Assembly: GCF_900114635.1 (NCBI RefSeq)
Contig: NZ_FOTQ01000003.1
Coordinates: 188,501-252,500, forward strand
DNA: 64,000 nucleotides
From: Shimia aestuarii
Lineage (GTDB): Bacteria > Pseudomonadota > Alphaproteobacteria > Rhodobacterales > Rhodobacteraceae
Reading direction: 5' to 3'
This document shows positions 36,310 through 44,363 of the stretch, piece by piece. Position numbers and translations under genes: made by a program. The notes beneath the pieces are model-generated. The model saw only the letters and a list, made by a program, of their open reading frames with translations, searched no databases and had not been told where the DNA came from. Each line of letters opens with the position of its first letter. The first letter of the stretch is position 1.

Positions 36310-36486
36310 GGGCCGTCTCTTGTTTAGCGTTGCGCATGAGTAGCGCAGAGTGGCGATCTGGGCAACGCCGCAAAGCCATGTCGGACAAAGGGGCAGCGAG
36401 GGCGTTACCCGAAAGCCCCTGTTGCGCAGATGTGTGGCAATGTTAAGGATCGGGCAACCTGTTAATCACAACCCAAGGAGCCCCGC

Positions 36487-37470
36487 ATGTCGCACCTTAT
36501 GAAAGCTGTCGAAATCACCAAACCCGGTGGCCCAGATGTGCTGCAGCTGACCGAACGCACTGTGCCCCAGCCTGGCGCTGGCGAGGTGTTGCTCAAGATT
36601 GCCTATGCGGGGGTGAACCGCCCGGATGCACTGCAGCGCGCGGGCATGTACGCGCCGCCGCCGAATGCGTCCGATCTTCCCGGACTGGAGGCGTCGGGGA
36701 CCGTTGTCGCGGTGGGAGAAGGGGTGAGTGAATGGGCGGAGGGCGACGAAGTCTGCGCGCTCTTGCCCGGTGGGGGATATGCCGAATACGCGTTGACCCC
36801 GGCGGCGCATTGCCTGCCGATCCCGGATGGCATGGGATTGAAAGAAGCGGCCTGTTTGCCCGAAACGTTCTTCACGGTGTGGTCGAACGTGTTCCAGCGC
36901 GGCGGATTGCAGGCAGGTGAAGTGTTCCTTGTGCATGGTGGATCAAGTGGGATCGGCACGACGGCGATCCAGTTGGCCAGTGTTCTGGGGGCGCGGGTCT
37001 TCACAACGGCTGGCTCGGATGAAAAATGTCGTGCCTGCCTTGACCTTGGGGCGGAGCGGGCCATCAACTACCGCGCCGAGGATTTTGTCGACGCGATACA
37101 GGCCGAGGGCGGTGCGAACCTGATCCTCGACATGGTGGGGGGCGACTATATTCCGCGCAATATCAAATCACTGGCTGATGACGGCCGCCTTGTTCAGATC
37201 GCATTCCTGAGTGGGCCAAAAGTGGAGCTGAATTTTGCGCAGGTCATGACACGGCGGTTGACCATTACCGGGTCAACTCTGCGCCCGCAGAGCGACCTGG
37301 CCAAGGCCAGGATCGCTGATGCGCTTCGGCAAAACGTCTGGCCGCTTCTGAACGCGGGCCGCGTTGCGCCGGTCATGGACAGTGAATTCGCACTGGCCGA
37401 AGCTGCCGCCGCCCATGCGCGGATGGAAACCAGTGGACACATCGGGAAGATTGTCCTGAAGGTTGCCTGA
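36487..37470 (+). CDS. NAD(P)H-quinone oxidoreductase, PIG3-type zinc-free MDR
   Basis: This 327-aa medium-chain reductase reads KAVEITKPGGPDVLQLTERT, then AGVNRPDALQRAGMYAPPP, and the nucleotide-binding loop VHGGSSGIGTTAIQLASVLG. The catalytic-zinc Cys/His set of alcohol dehydrogenases is absent. PIG3-type enzymes reduce quinones with NADPH. ATG 36487 has AAGGAG eight bases upstream. It converges on the GntR gene with six bases between stops. Confidence 0.9.
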   Translation: MSHLMKAVEITKPGGPDVLQLTERTVPQPGAGEVLLKIAYAGVNRPDALQRAGMYAPPPNASDLPGLEASGTVVAVGEGVSEWAEGDEVCALLPGGGYAEYALTPAAHCLPIPDGMGLKEAACLPETFFTVWSNVFQRGGLQAGEVFLVHGGSSGIGTTAIQLASVLGARVFTTAGSDEKCRACLDLGAERAINYRAEDFVDAIQAEGGANLILDMVGGDYIPRNIKSLADDGRLVQIAFLSGPKVELNFAQVMTRRLTITGSTLRPQSDLAKARIADALRQNVWPLLNAGRVAPVMDSEFALAEAAAAHARMETSGHIGKIVLKVA

Positions 37471-37475
37471 CGCGC

Positions 37476-38243
37476 CTAGCGGGTCATCTCATGCACATAG
37501 CGCTGTTGGGCAATGGCCTCGTTCTTCTTGAACTTCTGGTGGTCTGACAGCGCCTGCTCGACATAGTCGAGATGCGCGGTCACGGCGGCGCGTGCGGCGT
37601 CGGCGTCGCGCGCCTGAAGGGCCGTGTTGATGGCGCGGTGTTGCTCAAGAAGGTCCGAACGCGTGGTGCGTTGCTTGAACATGATCGAGCGGTTGTAGAA
37701 CACGCCCTCGCGAAGGAGCTGATACATCGAGCGCATCATGTGCAGCATGATGACATTGTGACTGGCCTCGATAATGGCGAGGTGAAAGTCGGCGTCCAGC
37801 TGAGCCTCTTCGGATGGGTTGCGCTTGGTATGTGCGGCTTCCATCTTTTCAAAGACGGTCTGAATGACCTGCAGGTCCGTATCCGACGCCAAAGTCGCAG
37901 CGCGTTCCGCAGCAAGCCCCTCCATGTCCCGACGAAACGAAATATAGTCGAAAACAGCTTCGTCATGCGCGGCGAACAATTGCACGAGAGCCGCGGAAAA
38001 GGCGCTGCCCAGAACGTCGGCCACGAAAATGCCGGCACCGGCCTTTGAGGTCAGCAATCCTTTGTCCTGAAGTGTGGAAATCGCCTCGCGCAGTGACGGG
38101 CGCGAAACGCCCAGTCGTTCGCTCAACTCGCGTTCGGCAGGCAGGCGTTCGCCGGGGCGCAGGATGCCGCGCAGGATCAGGAGTTCGATCTGGCGGACGA
38201 CGGAGGTGGAGAGTTTTTCGGGCTGGACCTTCTGGAAGGGCAT
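37476..38243 (-). CDS. GntR-family (FadR subfamily) transcriptional regulator
   Basis: This 255-aa protein has an N-terminal winged helix: VRQIELLILRGILRPGERLP, then ERELSERLGVSRPSLREAIS and LLTSKAGAGIFVAD. The C-terminal all-helical FCD domain has metal-type residues in LDADFHLAIIEASHN and HLDYVEQAL. Its effector is typically an organic acid. Two matching dyads, at 38262-38280 near its own start and 38337-38351 near the divergent aminotransferase gene, strongly suggest that it controls itself and that gene. Confidence 0.92.
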   Translation of the reverse strand: MPFQKVQPEKLSTSVVRQIELLILRGILRPGERLPAERELSERLGVSRPSLREAISTLQDKGLLTSKAGAGIFVADVLGSAFSAALVQLFAAHDEAVFDYISFRRDMEGLAAERAATLASDTDLQVIQTVFEKMEAAHTKRNPSEEAQLDADFHLAIIEASHNVIMLHMMRSMYQLLREGVFYNRSIMFKQRTTRSDLLEQHRAINTALQARDADAARAAVTAHLDYVEQALSDHQKFKKNEAIAQQRYVHEMTR

Positions 38244-38261
38244 TCTGAAACCTCGCAGGAT

Positions 38262-38280
38262 TGGTCAAGTGAGTTGACCA
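38262..38280. promoter_or_regulatory. GntR operator 1
   Basis: TGGTCAA-GTGAG-TTGACCA is a perfect 7-bp inverted repeat with a 5-base spacer, 19 bases before the gntR start codon. It contains GTCAA-N5-TTGAC. FadR-type regulators bind such short dyads, so this should be the autoregulatory site. Confidence 0.75.
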
Positions 38281-38336
38281 TGGGCGCGCGGAAAGGGCAA
38301 GAGGGCTTGGGGAACTTCACGAATTATGTCATGTAG

Positions 38337-38351
38337 GTCAATAATATTGAC
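38337..38351. promoter_or_regulatory. GntR operator 2
   Basis: GTCAATAATATTGAC is a perfect dyad with the same GTCAA-N5-TTGAC pattern as operator 1, with centres 73 bp apart (about seven helical turns). It overlaps the likely promoter of the aminotransferase gene (TTGAC...TATAAT-like text at 38347-38360). Confidence 0.72.
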
Positions 38352-38404
38352 TTATAATGAGCTGGGCTTCTAGCTTGGGCCTGACCAGCCGGGGAGGAAG
38401 CGTC

Positions 38405-39619
38405 ATGAGTCTCGAACAGGTTTTTGCCAGTCGCACCAGCCAGATGAAGGCGTCCGAAATACGCGAATTGCTCAAGCTTCTCGAACAACCCGGTATCTTG
38501 TCCTTTGCCGGCGGTATTCCGGACCCCAACCTGTTTCCGGCTGAGGCGTTTTCCGAAGCCTATGCCCGCGCGCTCTCGCCGGAGAACCAGGCGGTTGCGT
38601 TGCAGTATTCGGTGAGCGAAGGATACCTGCCGCTGCGCCGTTGGCTGGTGGGGCAGATGGAGCGCATGGGGGTGCCGTGTGACGTTGACAATATCCTGAT
38701 CACATCGGGCTCTCAGCAGGCGTTGGATTACCTGGGCAAACTGTTCCTGAACGCAGGCGATACCGCTCTTGTCGAAGGGCCGACCTACATGGGTGCCTTG
38801 GGCGCGTTCCGGGCGTATGAACCGCGCTTTGATCGGTTGAGCGTCAATGGCAACCGTCCCGCTCAAGATTATGCGGATGCCGCGCAAGCGGCTGGGGGAA
38901 AAGTGAAATTTGCCTATCTCACCCCTGATTTCGCAAATCCGACGGGGAAAACGATGGACCTGCGCGGACGAGAAAGCGTGCTGGACCTGACCGAGGCGCT
39001 GGACGTGGCGTCGATCGAGGATGCGGCGTATCAGGCGCTGCGCTATGACGGCGATTCGGTGCCGCCGATCCTCGCCCTTGAGGTCGCGCGCAAGGGCGAT
39101 CTTGAAGCGTGCCGAACCATCTATTGTGGGAGCTTTTCCAAGACCTTGACCCCCGGATTGCGGGTGGGCTGGGTGGTGGCTGCAAAGCCCGTGATCCGGC
39201 AGTTGGTTTTGACCAAACAGGCCAGCGACCTGCACTCTCCAACGATCAACCAGATTGTCGTGCACGAGGTCGCCGCGCGCATGTTCGAGAGCCATGTTGG
39301 CACTCTGCGCCAGAGCTATGGCGCGCGGCGGGATGCGATGCTTGCCGCCCTTGAAAAGCATATGCCAGAAGGGGTGGAATGGACCCGTCCCGAGGGTGGA
39401 ATGTTTGTTTGGATGACATTGCCCAAGAACATGGATGGGGCGTCGTTGCTGGCCGAGGCGTTGCGTAGCGAGATGGTTGCTTTTGTGCCGGGGAGCGCTT
39501 TTTTTGCCGATGGGGCGGGAGCAAACACCCTACGTTTGAACTTCTCCAGTCCGACGGTCGAACAGATTGACGAAGGTATGCTGCGGCTGGGACGGGTGCT
39601 GCGTGGGGCGCTGACCTGA
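38405..39619 (+). CDS. PLP-dependent class I aminotransferase (2-aminoadipate transaminase/LysN-like)
   Basis: This protein is 404 aa from ATG 38405 (GGGAGGAAGCGTC upstream). Fold-type I features: ILSFAGGIPDPNLFPAEAF, QYSVSEGYLPLRRWL, ITSGSQQALDYLGKLFLNAG, and PLP Lys in YCGSFSKTLTPGLRVGW. These match the broad-substrate group containing LysN and ARO8-like enzymes, which use 2-aminoadipate, aromatic or branched amino acids. The neighbouring GntR protein and its two operators indicate substrate-regulated, probably catabolic, expression. Confidence 0.88.
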   Translation: MSLEQVFASRTSQMKASEIRELLKLLEQPGILSFAGGIPDPNLFPAEAFSEAYARALSPENQAVALQYSVSEGYLPLRRWLVGQMERMGVPCDVDNILITSGSQQALDYLGKLFLNAGDTALVEGPTYMGALGAFRAYEPRFDRLSVNGNRPAQDYADAAQAAGGKVKFAYLTPDFANPTGKTMDLRGRESVLDLTEALDVASIEDAAYQALRYDGDSVPPILALEVARKGDLEACRTIYCGSFSKTLTPGLRVGWVVAAKPVIRQLVLTKQASDLHSPTINQIVVHEVAARMFESHVGTLRQSYGARRDAMLAALEKHMPEGVEWTRPEGGMFVWMTLPKNMDGASLLAEALRSEMVAFVPGSAFFADGAGANTLRLNFSSPTVEQIDEGMLRLGRVLRGALT

Positions 39620-39638
39620 CCAATTCGGGCTTTCGGTT

Positions 39639-39671
39639 TCACGTCGGTATCACGTCGGTATTGCGTCGGTA
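39639..39671. repeat. three tandem 11-base units
   Basis: TCACGTCGGTA occurs twice in direct succession and a third time as TTGCGTCGGTA. It lies between the aminotransferase stop and the terminator; function is unknown and slippage is a simple origin. Confidence 0.8.
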
Positions 39672-39681
39672 AACCCACGTG

Positions 39682-39707
39682 AAAAGGGCACCCGAAGGCG
39701 CCCTTTT
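39682..39707. terminator. bidirectional terminator between convergent genes
   Basis: AAAAGGGC and GCCCTTTT form an 8-bp stem with a ten-base loop, giving U-rich ends on both strands. It serves the aminotransferase (+) and the membrane-protein gene (-). Confidence 0.8.
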
Positions 39708-39728
39708 CGTTCTCGCGGAGGAAATCGA

Positions 39729-40943
39729 TTATTCGGCCGGGACGGCGGCACCCGAGGCGGGTTTGCCGAAATGCTGCCGGTTGAGGCGCAGCACCAGCAC
39801 CACCATGGCAATCTGAAAGGCAATCGCGATCGCGGTGATCGACCAATAGGCAATCCCGAACTTGGCGATGATCCCGGCGCCGACCAGCCCCTTGTTCACG
39901 AAGAACTGGGTCATCACCGAAAGGGCCACACCGGGGCAGACCAGCGCATAGGAACCGGGCGAGGTTTTGGAGCCGAACACGAAATCCGCGAAGTAGCTCT
40001 GACGGCGCAGAACGAGCAGCCCGAGCAGCAGGAACAGGATCTGGATCGACAGCAGGCGTGCCAGGAAGATCATGGTCTCGGCGGCTGTGCCATGGACTTC
40101 GAAAGTCGCGTGCAGCCCGTGGTTCTGGCGCAGGAACATGATGCCCAGAACGGTCAGGATCGGGACCACCACCATCAGGGTCGGGCCAGCCTCTTTGGCG
40201 GTTCCGTGATGCAGCATCGAATTGAAGGCGGTGAAGATCGCGACCAGCGCGTAAACGATGGCGGCCGTGCCCATGAAAGTGGACAGGACCAGCGAGATGC
40301 CGACGGTGGTCTGGGCGGTGCTCATGGCAGCAGGAGCGGACAGACCCACGGCGACCATCGACAGGGCAAAGGCTGGGAGCATCTGGGCAAAGCTGTTGTT
40401 GGCGGTGACGTCAAAGATGCCGCCCTGCGAGAGAACGCGGCCAAGGAAATTGGCGATCAGGCGGAATGCCAGGATACCGATCAGGACAAAGGCGACGAGC
40501 GCGGCGGGGAACAGGTATTCCACGATGTTCCAAAGCCCGGGTACGAATACAAGCCCCACGATGAACAGCGCATTGACGGTCATGGCCATGGCCAGCGGCA
40601 TCGCGAGAAGCGTGGATTCGGCGTTGGAATTGACAAGCTTGAGATAGGCGCCAGTTTGCTTGAACGCGGACAGGGCGCGCAGGTTCCAGATCAGGGACTT
40701 GATATTGAGAACCGTAAAGACGGCAATGCCCAGCACGGCAATCAGGAAGGCGGCTTGCATGGGCAGGTCGCCGGTCTGGAATGCAACCGCGATGTCTTCG
40801 AAGGTGGGAACGGGTTTGCCCTTATGAGGCACCCAGAACATCAGGTACATGAAAAACGTGACAGACAGACCGCCCGCGCCAAGTGAGGCGAGGAAATAGA
40901 GCGGCGAATAGCTGTCGGCAGGTCTTTGGGCCGTGGTGGTCAT
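39729..40943 (-). CDS. multi-span membrane protein, TDT/SLAC1-like (TsoY family?)
   Basis: This 404-aa protein has about ten hydrophobic helices, e.g. LASLGAGGLSVTFFMYLMFW near the N-terminus, AALVAFVLIGILAFRLIANF in the middle and MTQFFVNKGLV near the end. The layout resembles tellurite-resistance/dicarboxylate (TDT, SLAC1) channels. A conserved-looking ALVCPGVALSVM segment recalls the Cys/Sec position of proteins annotated as TsoY; that name is from memory and uncertain. An ATTC-N8-GAAT operator just upstream points to control by a sulfide/persulfide repressor, hence a possible role in moving sulfur oxyanions or sulfide. Confidence 0.7.
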   Translation of the reverse strand: MTTTAQRPADSYSPLYFLASLGAGGLSVTFFMYLMFWVPHKGKPVPTFEDIAVAFQTGDLPMQAAFLIAVLGIAVFTVLNIKSLIWNLRALSAFKQTGAYLKLVNSNAESTLLAMPLAMAMTVNALFIVGLVFVPGLWNIVEYLFPAALVAFVLIGILAFRLIANFLGRVLSQGGIFDVTANNSFAQMLPAFALSMVAVGLSAPAAMSTAQTTVGISLVLSTFMGTAAIVYALVAIFTAFNSMLHHGTAKEAGPTLMVVVPILTVLGIMFLRQNHGLHATFEVHGTAAETMIFLARLLSIQILFLLLGLLVLRRQSYFADFVFGSKTSPGSYALVCPGVALSVMTQFFVNKGLVGAGIIAKFGIAYWSITAIAIAFQIAMVVLVLRLNRQHFGKPASGAAVPAE

Positions 40944-40960
40944 GACGACTCTCCCATTAC

Positions 40961-40976
40961 ATTCTGAACATGGAAT
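40961..40976 (-). promoter_or_regulatory. SqrR/BigR-type operator (ATTC-N8-GAAT)
   Basis: ATTC-TGAACATG-GAAT lies 17 bases before the membrane-protein start codon and next to an AT-rich TATATTATAT stretch that could be its -10 region. ArsR-family persulfide sensors of the SqrR/BigR type recognise this pattern and would repress by blocking polymerase. Confidence 0.65.
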
Positions 40977-41077
40977 ATATAATATATGCGAAAGTTGGAA
41001 TGTGACTGTGACAAACGCGCACAGGGGAGGTGCGGAAGTTAAGGAGGCGTTAACCCAAGTTTGAGAGAGTCTCGCTC

Positions 41078-41479
41078 ATGCGATGGGTGTTACTGATGAC
41101 TTGCCTGATGGCTGTGGCCTGCAATACACCAACGCCCCATTTTCGAGGGGCGGAGGTGACGCGTGTCTCGGTGCAGGGCAGCACATTTGATATTCGCCAT
41201 CGCGGGCGTCTTGCCGAAGCCATTCGCGTCAATTCGGAATATGCTCCGCGACTTGGTCCGATCGGGCGTCGCGCGGAAATTGCCATTGAGGCGGTCACGG
41301 GATGTGACGTGATTGAGATTCGCGGCGATGCGGCGCTGATCCTTGGGATCATGGATTGCCGTGATAGTGCGCGTACAGCCCCCCTGGCGAGCTATGTGCC
41401 GCTTTATCAGGATTGCGAAGTGGTCGATATCTGGGTGCCGAGTGGCGGCAGCACCGGCTATCTCGAAGCGGAATGCTGA
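41078..41479 (+). CDS. small lipoprotein of unknown function
   Basis: This 133-aa product has a short leader ending LMAVAC, a lipobox, so the mature protein should be anchored by Cys15. The mature part is beta-rich (VTRVSVQGSTFDIRHRGRLA) with a second half containing three further Cys. No family is recognised. It starts at ATG 41078. It is convergent with the acetyltransferase gene, with three bases between the stop codons. Confidence 0.7.
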   Translation: MRWVLLMTCLMAVACNTPTPHFRGAEVTRVSVQGSTFDIRHRGRLAEAIRVNSEYAPRLGPIGRRAEIAIEAVTGCDVIEIRGDAALILGIMDCRDSARTAPLASYVPLYQDCEVVDIWVPSGGSTGYLEAEC

Positions 41480-41482
41480 TCC

Positions 41483-41953
41483 CTAGTCGAGCGCCTTGGT
41501 CATGAAGATCGAGGTGGAATTGGCTTCGTAGTCACCAAAGGGCCCGCATTCGACAAAGCCGTGCGCCTTGTAGAGCGAATGCGCCTGTTCCAGCTTGTCA
41601 CCGGTTTCCAGCTTGAGCGCGCTGAGCCGCTGCGCGCGTGCCTCGGCATCAAGGCGCTGCATGAGTTTGTGCGCTATGCCCTTGCCGCGTGCAATGGGAT
41701 CCACGAACATGGATTTGATCTCTCCATATTCCCCACGGTTTGCCAGCGCGGCGCAGCCAAGGGTCTTGTCGTCCTCGCGGGCGATAAAGAAACGGATATC
41801 GGGCGTGCACAGTTCATCGACCGAGAGGAAGTGGTTTTCCTCGGGGTTGAACAGGGATCGCATCAGGGCGTGGCTGGCCTGCAGGAGGGCCGTTGCCTGA
41901 CGGTCACGCGGGTTGCCGGGAACAACACGAATGGCAGAAGCTTTCTTGATCAC
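41483..41953 (-). CDS. GNAT-family N-acetyltransferase
   Basis: This 156-aa protein carries GEIKSMFVDPIARGKGIAHKL, the acetyl-CoA loop (RGKGIA), and ALKLETGDKLEQAHSLYKAHG, then FVECGPFGDYEANSTSIFM. This order fits the PhnO/YjaB-like small acetyltransferases. The acceptor is unknown. It is divergent from the DUF1636 gene. Confidence 0.85.
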   Translation of the reverse strand: MIKKASAIRVVPGNPRDRQATALLQASHALMRSLFNPEENHFLSVDELCTPDIRFFIAREDDKTLGCAALANRGEYGEIKSMFVDPIARGKGIAHKLMQRLDAEARAQRLSALKLETGDKLEQAHSLYKAHGFVECGPFGDYEANSTSIFMTKALD

Positions 41954-42043
41954 GGTGTTTCGATCTCCGTTGCGTTGTGCGAAGCCTTGTGTCGCATTCC
42001 CCGGCCCGTTAGTCCAGTTCTTGTGAAACAGGAGGCCTTCTCA

Positions 42044-42379
42044 TTGGGTGATGTTGTCTATATCTGCGACACCTGCGCGGCGCCGGGTGAAGCCCCCGAA
42101 GGGGCGGGGTTTGCGGCCGATTTGAGAATGGCAGCCCCGGTTGAGGTGGAGGTGCGCACGACGTCCTGTCTCAACATGTGCGACGCGCCGCTTGCGTTGG
42201 CGTTGAGGGGGTCGGGCAAGGTGGCCTATCTGTTTTCCGGGGTGCGCCCGGCGGAAGATGTGGCGGACACGCTTGCCTTGCTGAAGCTCTATCGGGACGC
42301 GCCGGACGGGGTGATCCAGGACGCGCGCCCGGCGGGACGTTTGCGGTTTTGCCTTCAGGGGCGCGTGCCGCCGCTTTGA
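42044..42379 (+). CDS. DUF1636 metal-binding (ferredoxin-like) protein
   Basis: This is a 111-aa protein if started at TTG 42044, which has AGGAGG eight bases upstream. The much longer open frame back to 41561 lies antisense to the GNAT gene and is not credible. Four Cys in VYICDTCA and TTSCLNMCDAPLALA form the DUF1636 iron-sulfur/metal site, followed by KVAYLFSGVRPAEDVADTL. Family members are found near cobalamin genes, but no such genes lie here. Confidence 0.82.
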   Translation: MGDVVYICDTCAAPGEAPEGAGFAADLRMAAPVEVEVRTTSCLNMCDAPLALALRGSGKVAYLFSGVRPAEDVADTLALLKLYRDAPDGVIQDARPAGRLRFCLQGRVPPL

Positions 42380-42383
42380 CTAA

Positions 42384-42445
42384 AGGGGGCGTTGCCCCCG
42401 TCTCCCCGAGGGTGACTCCCCCAGGGTATTGGAGACCATTGAGAA
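42384..42445. repeat. palindromic GC-rich intergenic repeat, family B
   Basis: AGGGGGCGTTGCCCCC opens a region ending in CCCCCAGGGTATTGG and ACCATTGAGAA. It begins right after the DUF1636 stop. Similar units follow at 55876, 59151 and 61884. The GGGGGC/GCCCCC hairpin could end transcription or protect 3' ends. Confidence 0.75.
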
Positions 42446-42474
42446 GGGCCGTCGGTTGATGTGGCCGGTCTTCG

Positions 42475-43056
42475 CTATTTGCGTAGCTTCTGGAAGGCAG
42501 GGCGGGCGCGGGCGTTTTTCAGGTAGGTTTTGAATTCGGCGTTGTCGGTCGGAAACTTGGCCGACAGGGCCCAGCCGCCGCAATGGGTCAGGATGATGTC
42601 GGGGATCGTCATCATGTCGCCCATCAGGTAGGGGCCCTTGGCGCGTGCCATGATGTTCGCGACGTTGCGGCTGTATTCCCACATCAGCGAGGGTTTGACG
42701 TCGGAAACGCGCTTGTCTTCGGGCAGGACAAAGCTGTGGCGGGCGGCGGTCCACAGCACGGCGTCGATCTCGTCGAGAATCTGGTGGGTAAGGCTGTCCT
42801 GTTGGGCGCGTTCGACGGTGCCCGCCGGATAGGTGAGGGCGCCATGCTTGTCGGCGAGATAGGTCAGGATGGCGGTGGAGTCAGAGATAACGGCATCTCC
42901 GTCTTTGAGGATCGGGATCTTGCCGGAAGGGTTCAGCGACCTGACCCGTTCGGAGTGGGGCTTCTCAGGGGAAAACTCGTATGGCTGGCCAAGTTCCTCG
43001 AGCATCCACATGACGCGAAAGGCGCGGCTGGCGATATTGCCGATGACTTCATACAT
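42475..43056 (-). CDS. glutathione S-transferase
   Basis: This protein is 193 aa from ATG 43056. The thioredoxin-fold N-domain reads YEVIGNIASRAFRVMWMLEE, with SGKIPILKDGDAVISDSTAI carrying the cis-Pro and glutathione gamma-Glu site (DS). The helical C-domain contains KGPYLMGDMMTIPDIILTH, the N-capping box. The electrophilic substrate is unknown. Confidence 0.9.
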   Translation of the reverse strand: MYEVIGNIASRAFRVMWMLEELGQPYEFSPEKPHSERVRSLNPSGKIPILKDGDAVISDSTAILTYLADKHGALTYPAGTVERAQQDSLTHQILDEIDAVLWTAARHSFVLPEDKRVSDVKPSLMWEYSRNVANIMARAKGPYLMGDMMTIPDIILTHCGGWALSAKFPTDNAEFKTYLKNARARPAFQKLRK

Positions 43057-43307
43057 GGCGGTTTTCTCCTGTCTGATGCCGGTGAGAGTGTCAGCCGGCA
43101 GGGGAGGAAGGCAAGTCACGAATGGCGGCCTGACGCCGGGTCATCGCCGCGCGTGGTCGCTTTGCACAGCATCGTGCGGCAGCGACGCGCAGGATCGTTT
43201 TCGCGGGACAGGGTGACAAGGCGTGGGTCCTTTGGCATAATTTTCGGCAAGGCGGAGAAACCGCAGGATCTGGCGTATTTTGGCAGTAGCAGGGCTTTGG
43301 GACGCGC

Positions 43308-44363
43308 GTGAAGAATTACTATTCAGACCTCGATAGGCGGGCGTTCTGGAAAACCGGTGTTGTCGCACCGAGCCATTTGACCGTGCCAGAGATCTACCAA
43401 AAAAAATGGGAGATCGGTCCGGATCAGAAGATCGGAACGGCCGGGAGTTGTTTTGCGCAGCATATCGCGCGGCATCTGACCCAAAACGGGTATCGGGTAT
43501 TGGATGTGGAACCGGCGCCGAGGGGACTGTCCGAGGTGCAACATGCGGCGTTTGGATACGGGATGTATTCCGCTCGCTATGGCAACCTTTATTCCGCGCG
43601 GCAATTGCGCCAGTTGGTCGAGGCAGCGTTCAGTGACGATCCGCGACCGTTCCTGATCTGGGAACGCGAGGGGCGGTTTTTTGATGCATTCCGCCCGACT
43701 ATCGAGCCAAACGGGTTTCTGTCGCGCGACGAAGTGATCGAGGCGCGAAGATACCATTTGCGCTGCGTGCGGAGGCTTTTCCTTGAGGTCGACGTCTTTG
43801 TTTTCACATTGGGCCTGACCGAGGCGTGGGTGCACAAGGAAAGCGGGCAGGTGGTTCCTTTGGCACCGGGAATTGTTGCAGGGGAAGATCGGGCGCAGGA
43901 CTATGAATTCGTAAATTTTTCGTATGGTGAAGTTGAGGCCGACTTCAGAGCCGTCATGCAGATGCTGGACGATTTGCGCGGCCGGAAAAGGCCGCTGCGC
44001 TATCTGTTGACGGTGTCGCCTGTGCCATTGACCGCGACGGCCAGCGGGCAGCATGTTCTTGCGGCGTCCACTTATTCGAAATCCGTGCTGCGCGCGGTGG
44101 CAGGGTGGCTTTGCGAGACCTGTGACAACGTCGATTATTTTCCCAGCTATGAGATCATCACCAACCCTGCCGCACGGGGGACGTTTTTTGAATCCAATCT
44201 GCGGTCGGTCATGACGGAAGGGGTCGAGGTTGTCATGAACGCCTTTTTCGCCGCCCATCCGCCCCGGTTGCGGAGGGAGGAGACGGGACAGCGCCCAACC
44301 GAGGTTCCGGCCAATGAGGATGTGCAATGTGACGAGCAGATGCTGGAGGCTTTTGGTCGGTGA
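43308..44363 (+). CDS. GSCFA-domain protein
   Basis: This protein is 351 aa from GTG 43308. The family name motif is present as GTAGSCFAQHIARHLTQNGY. The SGNH-like fold continues with LEVDVFVFTLGLTEAWVHKE, LLTVSPVPLTAT and YFPSYEIITNPAARGTFFE. GSCFA proteins are SGNH-superfamily and are found in surface-polysaccharide loci, probably as acyl-esterases or transferases. No signal peptide is seen. The next gene begins within its stop codon (GTGA), so the two proteins are made together. Confidence 0.85.
   Translation: MKNYYSDLDRRAFWKTGVVAPSHLTVPEIYQKKWEIGPDQKIGTAGSCFAQHIARHLTQNGYRVLDVEPAPRGLSEVQHAAFGYGMYSARYGNLYSARQLRQLVEAAFSDDPRPFLIWEREGRFFDAFRPTIEPNGFLSRDEVIEARRYHLRCVRRLFLEVDVFVFTLGLTEAWVHKESGQVVPLAPGIVAGEDRAQDYEFVNFSYGEVEADFRAVMQMLDDLRGRKRPLRYLLTVSPVPLTATASGQHVLAASTYSKSVLRAVAGWLCETCDNVDYFPSYEIITNPAARGTFFESNLRSVMTEGVEVVMNAFFAAHPPRLRREETGQRPTEVPANEDVQCDEQMLEAFGR

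Noticed and set aside
39771-40886. 371-codon plus-strand ORF opposite the membrane-protein gene
   Set aside because: Gln/Glu/His-rich shadow of a hydrophobic protein, and no start site context.
41561-42043. N-terminal extension of the DUF1636 gene
   Set aside because: It lies antisense to the GNAT gene and lacks family sequence; TTG 42044 with AGGAGG fits the family length.
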